DNA of 64,000 bases from Nymphaea colorata (taxonomy: Eukaryota; Streptophyta; Magnoliopsida; Nymphaeales; Nymphaeaceae). Below, piece after piece: positions 56,393 through 64,000 of this stretch. The stretch lies in assembly GCF_008831285.2 (NCBI RefSeq), contig NC_045150.1:12691868-12755867 (forward strand). The letters run 5' to 3'. The notes under the pieces are model-generated. The model searched no databases, was not told the DNA's origin, and saw only the letters and a list, made by a program, of their open reading frames with translations. Position numbers and translations under genes: made by a program. The first letter of the stretch is position 1; each line of letters begins with the position of its first letter.

Positions 56393-58195
56393 GTGAAGAC
56401 GGTGATACAATCGACTGCGTGGATAGCTGCAGCCAACCTGCCCTTGATCGTCCATCCTTGAGAAATCGCACTATCCAGGTCCACACCTCAATCTTTCTTC
56501 CTTCATGATTGTCAGCTCTCGTATTGTCATAGAGGGTGACGTCGTGTTACTCTATGCCCACCCATCTGTTAAATCTAGTGCTTTTCAGAGATCTTGGCAC
56601 AAATGCGTCTATCAAGAACCAAGGTCAGTTTGGTTGTGTTGATTCTGAAGATTGTTCACAAACAAGTATGACATCAATCGTGTCCATGCTGGACTTGTAA
56701 ACAATCGAAAGTGTCTGCCCCTTAATTATGATAGCCCTGCATCTCTCTCTCTCTCTCTTTCTCGTTGATCCTATTTCTGTCAAAGTACTAGCAGCAGAAG
56801 CTTTATTTTCATGGCAACTTGTTGCAGATGAGGCCTAGCCTCTACCCAGAAGGTATGGCCGTTCGAGAGAGCCATGATTCAAGTGGCAAACACTGTCAAG
56901 TCCGGAAAATGAGTGGAAGCTGCCCCGATGGCACAGTTCCTATCCTGAGGCGCACCATGCTCCTATCTGAGGAGCACCAGAACTTTTACACCTATGCCAG
57001 CAAAAGTTTCATCGGAAAGCACTCCATCACCATTTTCAATCCTAACTCTACAAGGTCACTGCCTCTTCTTAATGCAAGCCACAAGGTAAAACATGTTTCT
57101 TGAAATGCATGCTTAAGGGCTTACTTGCTCTCCTGCATATGAAAATTGTTCAATATTGATGAACCATCTGCGTTGATCGACCAGCATGCTCCTGTTCACG
57201 TCGATGGCGGCCCGTATTTGGGAGCTGCGGCAACTTTCAACGTCTGAAGACCACAGGTCGGAACACGCGATGATTCGAGCGCATCGAAACTTGTGGTTAT
57301 CAAGAATTCAGAGTACCTTCTGGCTACCAGCCTTGAAGCAGGATGGATAGTATGTTCTCCAATGTATTCACCTCTTCAGCTGGAATAAGAAAGCGCAGGT
57401 TACCAAGGCCAACATACTTGTTAAAATGGATGACTCCGTATTTATTTCCGTAGCCAATGTTGAGAATCGTCAACTGAAAAGCTCTTTCAATCGACAGCGC
57501 TAATTCTGCAATTAAACTATGCCCTTATCCTGCATTGGGTGCAAAATTTATTGTTGGGATTTTGTCACAAAGAAAATGGGTATGTTGCACAGAGAGAGAG
57601 AGAGAGAGCACCTAAGCAAACAGATGTTGCATCGGTGAATCCACTTGTTGGGGAACGCAAACATAATTACTTGCTTCCTTATACACAGTTAGATCAGAGA
57701 ACTTTTTTCATTCAAGTGAGGAATGGTAAGAGTTACTTTGATCCAAGGTCTTGGAAGTTGCACTTGGACCTAAAGATTTTCCCTTAGTAGTAGTTGAATT
57801 CAGTTTACTCCTTGCTTTGCCAGTTATTGAATTTTAATGGTATGGCCGTATGGCCGCAACTTATTGGCGACACAGAGACACGCCTATTCAGCTATTGGAC
57901 GCTAAGCTGGCTCTCTCGTCTTCAGCGGAGTCTTGATGTTGGAATTTAGATGAAGAAAACATGGCCATTAGAATAGGAAAGGATATCTTAACCACAGAAA
58001 AACAGAAAAGTCCTGTAGAGAGCTAATTTTGACTTGCACTTGTTCCTACAGACGGATGGCTATCGTTCAGTGGGCTGCTATGACCTTCGCCCTGGTTCTG
58101 TACAAGTGAGCAAAACTGTGGGTCTTGGTGCTGCCATCCATCCTGTTCCTTCATATGGTGGCACCCAATATGAAGCAATCTTTGAGATATTTAAG
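56393..58195 (+). pseudogene. Neprosin (DUF239) family pseudogene, copy 2
   Basis: Exons match copy 1: 56393-56478, 56828-57085, 57185-about 57335 and 58052-58195. The TGA in place of a conserved Trp is shared (57245-57247). This copy keeps eight bases lost from copy 1, so the stretch GGPYLGAAATFNV reads in frame. The acceptor of the first visible exon has changed from CAG to CAA. The last exon is not present, because the gypsy element is inserted at 58967, just before the point where it starts in copy 1; it probably lies beyond the window. Confidence 0.83.
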
Positions 58196-58867
58196 CTATG
58201 CAGATTTCTCATATGGTTTTGCAGGTTCTCTCATCAGCACATTAGCCTTAGCAGGAAACAATAAATGTATAATTTCTTTAGGGGGCATTTGGCAATAAAA
58301 CCAGTAACAAACAATTTCATTGGCAAGATTGATTTAGATTTATAAAACGCTGTAACATAGTGTTTCATGAATTTGCCTCTAACTTTTGGAGTAAATTCAT
58401 GGAGCAATTTGTTATGGTTTCCATTGGCAATCAACTGTATAGGTCTGAAAATTTAAATATGCATTAGTATATATATACTCAGTTTTCTTCGAATACTTTA
58501 AAACACATTGTTATATGTCCAAGGCTGCAAGTACACTTTTAAGGCATTTGACTTAAAAATGGCTCCTATTTCAAATGCTGTTTAGATAATGAAATTTCTA
58601 AAAGTGAAAGTGTAACAGTAAAGTGCTAGAATAGCTTATCAAGTGTCTCCTGTCTAAGATTTTTTGGAAAAAAGATACCTACCGATATGTGCCTCAGTCT
58701 CTGAGCAACTTAATACCTTGAAACTTAGCTAATAGATCTCTTTGTATGAAGAGTTGGATGTTAATATAACAAATGGTTATCTGTTTTTCTCATTTTCTCC
58801 AAAAATATGAAATAATGTATGTTTTCAAAATCTGCCATGAAATTTAGCACACACACATGCACACACG

Positions 58868-58876
<9 letters not shown>

Positions 58877-58910
<34 letters not shown>

Positions 58911-58922
58911 AGAGAGAGAGAG
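58877..58922. repeat. AT/GA compound microsatellite
   Basis: Longer version of the array at 5596-5633. Confidence 0.92.
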
Positions 58923-58967
58923 ATGAGCGATCGTTTTGTTAGTTCAATGATAGAACTAAAGAGTTAT

Positions 58968-59281
58968 TGATGCAAAACTACTTTGCAGATGACAACTAAC
59001 TGAAGATGAAGGCTGGACGAGAACTATGAAAGAAACTTCAAAACTAAAGCACTTACGCTAGAAAACAACAAAGAAGACAGCATAAAACAAAAGTTAACTT
59101 TTTTTTCATTCGATATCAACTATGTACAAAATAGCTTTGTCATCCCATTATACGGACGTGAAAAGCAACGGGTCAGGTCCTGAACAAGTGCCTGAATCCA
59201 AACAGACCCACTTAGATACAAAATGAATATACTAACAAAATGGATAACAAAATAACATATGTAGACCAAATTTACATTTCA
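58968..59281 (-). repeat. Probable gypsy 3' LTR
   Basis: In element orientation it would run TGAAATG...GTTTTGCATCA, about 314 bp. The end at 58968 is firm from the comparison with copy 1. The start at 59281 is inferred from a TG just after the purine-rich ACCAAGGGT that also contains the polyprotein stop; without the other LTR it is unconfirmed. Confidence 0.55.
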
Positions 59282-59956
59282 ACCCTTGGTCTGCCTTGAG
59301 TATCTACGCAGAGGAACCTCCTCTCGCGTAAGCTCTGGGTCCACAGGGGATCCCACGGCTGAAGGCTCAAGGACTGCACTGTTGCCCGAAGGTGAAACCT
59401 GAGGCGAGGAACTGGACCCAGGAGAGTGACGGGTCTGGTCCTGCCTTGCATCATTCTCCCCTGGTTGGAGAGAAGTCGTCTCCGATGAATCATTGTCACC
59501 AGAATAGGGAAACATATCAGAAACATTGAAGATCGGCGAAATTTACCAATCCTCAGGAAGTTCAAGCAGATATGCATTTTTTCCTAGACGTCGACTGATT
59601 CGGAAAGGGCCATATTTCCTAGGACTTAACTTACTATAGGTGCCAAGAGGACATCACTCAGGTCGTAGGTAGACCCAAACTTGCTGACCCACTTTAAAAT
59701 TGACATCTCAATGACTCCAATCAACACGGGACTTGTAGGTTTCATAACTCTCCTGGAGCTTCTGCTTCACTTGACTATGGACATCACACATATATTCAAT
59801 AGCATCTAGTGCCGCCGGAGCATGCTCTCCAGCGCTTGGTACTGGGGACAAGTCAACAACATGGTTGGGGGACTGACCATACACGACTTGAAAATGAGTC
59901 TTCCCAGTGGAACGATTGATTGAGTTATTATATACAAATTCGGCTTGTAGTAGCAC
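59279..59956 (-). pseudogene. Gypsy integrase C-terminal region and tail
   Basis: The segment includes AEFVYNNSINRSTGKTHF and FQVVYGQSPNHVV (the usual end of gypsy integrase), a GPY/F-type region with KYGPFRISRRLGKNAY, ISPIFNVSDMFPYSGD, and a Ser/Pro-rich tail ending RRYSRQTKG before the stop. Several stops and frame changes lie between the pieces. No chromodomain aromatic cage was seen. Confidence 0.7.
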
Positions 59957-59980
59957 TAAGTCCCAGGTTTTGGTATTTTC

Positions 59981-61381
59981 TCATACCAGACACCTAAGCA
60001 AGTTTCCTAAGATCCTATTAACTACCTCGGTTTGGCCATCGGTCTGGGGGTGGTACGCACTACTGAATTGAAGTTTCATATTAAGTAGAGACCATAGGGA
60101 ACGCCAAAAATGATTCAGGAACCTCGTATCTCGATCTGATGTGATAGAACGAGGAAGTCTATGAAATCGTGCCACATCTTTGGAAAAGTAAGAGGCAACC
60201 AAAGACGCATCTATCATTCTCTTGCAAGGAATGAAAACGGCCATCTTCGAAAATCTGTCTACCACAACCATGATTGAATCCACTTTACGGATCGTCTTGG
60301 GAAGCCCGACGATGAAATCCATAGAAGCGTGTTCCCAGAGCCTATCTGGAATAGGTAGAGGAGTATACAAACCACTGTTTTGACTATGCCCCTTTGCAAT
60401 TTGGCAAGTACGACAACATTGAACAAACTTGATGACATCCTTCCTCATCTTGGGCCAATAGTAACGTTCATCCATCAAAGAGTATGTCTTGTCCTGCCCA
60501 AAATGCCCCGACATTCCATTACCATGGAGTTCTGCAATAAGTTGTAATCGTAAAGAATATTGAGGTATACACAACTTATTTCCGTGGAATAGGTAGTCAT
60601 TGTGATTGAAAAATTTAGAGTCCAGAGGTTGAGACGCACTAGAGCACTCTGACCAAATGTGGCTGAAGTCTAGGTCAGCATGATACATGTCCTTGCAACT
60701 TTCAAATCCCACTACCTCCACAGACATGGACATCAGTAGGTTGTTCTTTCTACTAAGGACGTCTGCTACTCTATTGAGCTTTCCTGATTGATGGCGAATG
60801 GAGAAGGTGTACTCTTGCATGAAATTAGCCCACTTGACATGATGAGCACTCATCTTTTTTTGGCTATGGAGATATTTTAGTGATTCATGATCTGTAAACA
60901 GAACAAACTCTTTGTAGAGTAAATAGTGTCTCCCATATCGAAGGGCCCGTACAACAGCATAGAACTCCAAGTCATAAGTAGAGTACTGACACTTTGCTCC
61001 ACTTAGCTTCTCGCTATAGAACGCGATTGGCCTCTTGTTTTGACTAAGCACAGCTCCAATTTCAACCTTGGAGACATCACATTCTACCTCAAATACCTTA
61101 GTGAAGTCTGGTAAAGCCAATACGGGGGCATGAGTCATCCGATCCTTGATATTGCAAAAGGCATCCTCAGCCACTTTGGTCCACTTAAAAGTCTCACCTT
61201 TGAGACACTCTGTGATAGGAGCCATGATGGTGCTGAAGTTTCTGATGAATCTGTGATAGAAAGTGGCTAGACCATGAAAGCTCCTTACATCGCCTACTGT
61301 TCTCGGCATTGGCCAATCGACGATAGCTTGCACCTTAGAGGGATCAGCTTGCACTCCTTCTGACGAAACAATGAACCCCAA
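59981..61381 (-). pseudogene. Gypsy RNase H and integrase
   Basis: This 466-codon open stretch starts at the end of reverse transcriptase (FLGFIVSSEGV just upstream). It continues through an RNase H with SEKLSGA, YSTYDLEFYAVV, FTDHESLKYL and NRVADVLSR. Integrase follows, with an HHCC zinc domain (the histidine pair in HGNGMSGHFG, the cysteine pair in CRTCQIAKG) and core acidic residues in SMDFIVGLP, SDRDTRF and DGQTEVVNR. The catalytic acidic residues of integrase are present. The segment ends in a stop within integrase. Confidence 0.87.
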
Positions 61382-62253
61382 GAAGATAAGGTTCTAAGTG
61401 AGGAAACTACATTTCTTGGCATTGACGAACAACTTTTCCTTACGCAAGGTCTATAGGACTTGACGTAGATGACCAAGGTGATCAGAAATTGTGAGGCTAA
61501 AGACCAAACTATTATCGAAGTACACTACAACAAATTTTCCAATGTATAGCCGAAGGACTTACGTCATGACGCTCATGAAGGTGCTGGGTGCATTTGAAAG
61601 TCCAAATGACATAACTAGCCACTCATAAAGTCCATCTCGCGTCTTAAACGCAGTTTTCCATTCATCTCCTTCCTGAATTCTTATCTGATGGTATCCACTT
61701 TACAAGTCAATCTTTGAGAACACTTGAGCTCCCGCTAACATATCCAACCGATCATCCAATCTTGGAATGGGAAAACGGTACTTAACAGTGATCTTATCAC
61801 GCACATCCGTTTTGTGCCATCTTTCTTTGGGGTTAATAAAGCTGGAACTGCACATGGACTAACACTTTCTCGAATGTGACCCTTTTGCAACAATTCATTC
61901 ACTTGCCTCTGCAACTCCACATGCTCAATGGGGTTCATCCGATAAGCTGGTAAGTTGGGTAAACTAGCACCCGGGACAAAGTCTATAGCATGTTGAACAT
62001 CCCGGTTTGGTAGCAACCCCGGAGGTAGATCGTCTGGCATAATGTCTTGAAACTCAGAAATGAGTGGCGCTACCTCTTTTGGAATGTCTGAAGAGATCAA
62101 AGACACAGGTTTAACAATCATAGCATAGCAGAATCCATCTTTGTTACAATGATCCAAGAACTCTTTACGTGACAGCCCCACAAAACTTGATGGTTGCACT
62201 GGACGACCAACTCGTTGTGTTGTGGTTTCCTTAGTGGGTAGCAAGTCAACTTT
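61382..62253 (-). pseudogene. Gypsy reverse transcriptase, catalytically altered
   Basis: The N-terminal part ([48 protein letters not shown]) is open. A deletion with frame change follows right after RMCV, near 61800. Further on [22 protein letters not shown] and PSTFM are readable between stops. The catalytic motif reads YFDN (61511-61522) where the family has YxDD, so the second catalytic Asp is lost. A TGA at 62254-62256 separates this part from protease. Confidence 0.83.
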
Positions 62254-62772
62254 TCAGCCCTTAAACCTAAATGAATAGGTATTCTTGTGTCCATCATGAA
62301 CAGTCTTTCGATCAAATTGCCAAGGTCGACCAAGAAGGATGTGACATGCATTCATTGGAACAACGTCACACCACACTTCATCCAGGTAATATGGTCCCAT
62401 AGAAAGCTTTACTAGGCACCGTTGGGTGACATGAACCTCCTCTCCCTTTTTAAACCAAGCCATCTTGTAAGGTTGAGTGCACTTCTCGAGCTTCAGGCCC
62501 AGGGTAGTAACTGTTTCTTGTGAAACTAGGTTCTCACATGCACCACTGTCAATAACCACATCACAAATATATCCCTCACACTTGCATCGAGTCCTGAAAA
62601 TGTTACCATGCAACCACGGAGAATCTGACTTTCCCTTAGGTGCAGTCAAGACGTGACGTATAGATAAAAGGTTGCTTATGTCATCACCATCAAAGTGGAC
62701 AGTCAAGTCCTGACCTGTTTTGGTATGGTGAGTACTTATTAGATGAGCGACTCGAGACTTCCTTACCATCAA
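62254..62772 (-). pseudogene. Gypsy retropepsin protease
   Basis: A retroviral-type aspartic protease fold with the active-site IDSGACENLVS and the flap-distal HILLGRPWQFDR. It lies in a different frame from gag, with which it overlaps near 62690-62772. This could be a mutation or, less likely, a natural frameshift junction. Confidence 0.8.
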
Positions 62773-64000
62773 AATCTGGCGGTTCCTCTATAGTCTCTGC
62801 TAGGTGAGTTTTCTTTTGGGAATTTGGACATTTTGAAGCCAAGTGACCTAACTCATGATACCTAAAACAACGGATGGTTTGGTCAGAACTACGAGTTTTA
62901 GACCGGGTGTTATAGACTGGACCTGACTGCTCGCCTTTACCGGGAGAAGGCGGGATGGGTGTGGACTCAACAGGTTTCGAGGAGCTAGCTCCCCTAGTTG
63001 GAATACTTGACTTGGGGCGATGCGAGGCATCACCCCTAGACACTCGGGTTTCATGCTTATGTTTCAAGGTTTCTTCTATGTTCATTGCATAACTGCTTGC
63101 TTGATCTAGAGTATCTACTCTGGTACAATTAAATTCATCAGAAATAGAGGGACGAAGACCAGAAACGTACATGATAACCTGTTGACGCTCAGTCTCCACA
63201 ATCTGGACGCGCAGTGACAGCCGATGAAACTCTGCCGTGTAATCCGCTACAGATCTCGAGCCATGACGAAGATTGAGGTACTCCTTGTAGGCCCTCTCAG
63301 CATGGTCCGAAGGTACAAACTTGGTCTACATCAGCCTCTACATCTCGCCCCAAGCCTGCACGAGTTGCTGACCGCATCGCTCATATGATCTCTGAAGCTC
63401 AAACCACCATGTCTGTGCAAGCCCACGTAGTCTAGTTGCAGCAAGCGGCACTCTGTGATGCTCCTCCACCTGGTGGTAGTCGAAGAAAAACTGGACTGCA
63501 TATGCCCAGTCAAAGTACTCCTATGCGTCGAATCATCCAACAAACTCTGGAAGGTCCAACCTCACCCCATAACTGGCGGGGCGATCTGGACGCTCGGCGG
63601 TGCGCCTGTGTCGATGGTCAACTGGTCCTGCTAGATGCGCACGCCAAAACTCGTCATCATCTGAATACGCTGAGTCTCTGTCATTCTCGACTGGCACACG
63701 AGGTCGGTACGGCTCAACCGGAGGTCGCCTCGGACGGGTTTGATCTGCAAGGGGACCCATCCGCTGACACCTCTGTGGTGGAGCCTGCGGCAGTGGTGGC
63801 TCCGTGACTGCACCTGCACGAAATCGAACTGGATATGGGGCTTGGGTCACATGGGCAGTCGAATAGGGATATGGGTATGCATTTGGGAATGGATATGGGG
63901 CGTGAAAAGGATTCACATGTGGATTTGGTATGGGTTTAAATACGGATTTGGATAGGGGTTTGGATAAAGGTTTGGGTTGGATTGGGTTTGGATTGGGTTT
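62690..64000 (-). pseudogene. Gypsy gag, partial
   Basis: The N-terminal part visible at the window edge is a Pro/Asn/Lys/Tyr-rich low-complexity region (NPFHAPYPFPNAYPYPY) that continues open to base 64000. Next come the retrotransposon gag core (YGVRLDLPEF, WWFELQRSYE, EYLNLRHGSRSV, VSGLRPSI) and a basic linker. The zinc knuckle at 62828-62869 reads C-FR-Y-HELG-H-LASK-C, so its second Cys is replaced by Tyr. Stops occur near 63533 (two) and near 63333 (two, where Gln would be expected). Confidence 0.82.

Larger units (their letters stand above)
53338..58967 (+). repeat. Segmental duplication, copy 2
   Basis: Direct repeat of 867-5674. It starts inside the last exon of the unknown gene, so it lacks that gene's 3' end. 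It is interrupted by an 866-bp TRIM element (55372-56237) and stopped at 58967 by the gypsy element. The minisatellite has three units here instead of four. Confidence 0.95.
58968..64000 (-). mobile_element. Ty3/gypsy LTR retrotransposon, degenerate, truncated by window end
   Basis: On the minus strand the order is gag, protease, reverse transcriptase, RNase H, integrase, C-terminal tail, then the 3' LTR, which is the Ty3/gypsy order. The junction at 58967/58968 is exact relative to duplication copy 1, so the 3' LTR end is known. The expected target duplication is GTTAT (58963-58967), with its partner beyond the window together with the 5' LTR. Multiple stops and frame changes make it inactive. 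I see a GPY/F-type motif but no chromodomain, and do not assign a lineage. Confidence 0.92.

Noticed and set aside
63940-64000. GGGTTT-like repeats at the window end suggesting telomeric DNA
   Set aside because: Spacing is irregular (gggtttggatt), and on the minus strand it reads in frame as the Pro/Asn/Lys-rich N-terminal part of gypsy gag.

Overview
The window is nuclear DNA from a flowering plant. The evidence is spliced genes of plant families (an LSD1-like histone demethylase, a plant SCAMP, a mitochondrial ribosomal protein, a long pentatricopeptide-repeat protein, neprosin/DUF239 genes), GT-AG introns, AT-rich spacers, plant microsatellites, and Ty1/copia, Ty3/gypsy and TRIM retrotransposons. 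The species cannot be told from the sequence. No operon, CRISPR array, tRNA or rRNA gene was seen.

Layout. 1-6052: two decayed genes, an unrecognised repeat-containing gene (minus strand) and a neprosin pseudogene (plus strand) with a 60-bp minisatellite between them. 6976-12142: a complete but dead copia element with both LTRs and an AATAA target-site duplication. 14697-15276: a small secreted glycine/cysteine-rich protein gene broken by a 44-bp tandem duplication. 17.3-20.6 kb: LDL2, with one apparent 1-bp frameshift. 20.6-30.8 kb: gene-poor DNA with a hAT-like element, two copies of an unnamed repeat, decayed LRR fragments and one kinesin exon. 30940-31239: intact mitochondrial ribosomal protein mS33. 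33190-35968: a PPR gene close to Arabidopsis At1g73710, with a frameshift and a premature stop. 37.5-43.4 kb: a SCAMP gene whose first exon and central membrane-span exons I cannot find. 43.4-53.3 kb: spacer with microsatellites and a G-rich tract. 53338-58967: a second, direct-orientation copy of 867-5674. 58968 to the window end: a degenerate Ty3/gypsy element on the minus strand that runs off the window.

The main structural story is the roughly 5-kb direct segmental duplication, about 52 kb apart, which brackets all the single-copy genes. The second copy was hit by a perfectly bounded 866-bp TRIM element (319-bp LTRs) and by the gypsy element, which landed 7 bases upstream of the position of the last neprosin exon. 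The first copy preserves the empty TRIM site and the uninterrupted exon, so it serves as the ancestral reference. Both copies share older lesions, so the genes were already broken when copied.

mS33 is the only gene that reads as fully intact. LDL2 is full length apart from one base in a G run. PPR, SCAMP and the small secreted protein each carry lesions that could be real decay or, for the homopolymer cases, assembly error. I found no sign of a novel multi-gene system; the interest lies in duplication, nested insertion and gene decay.
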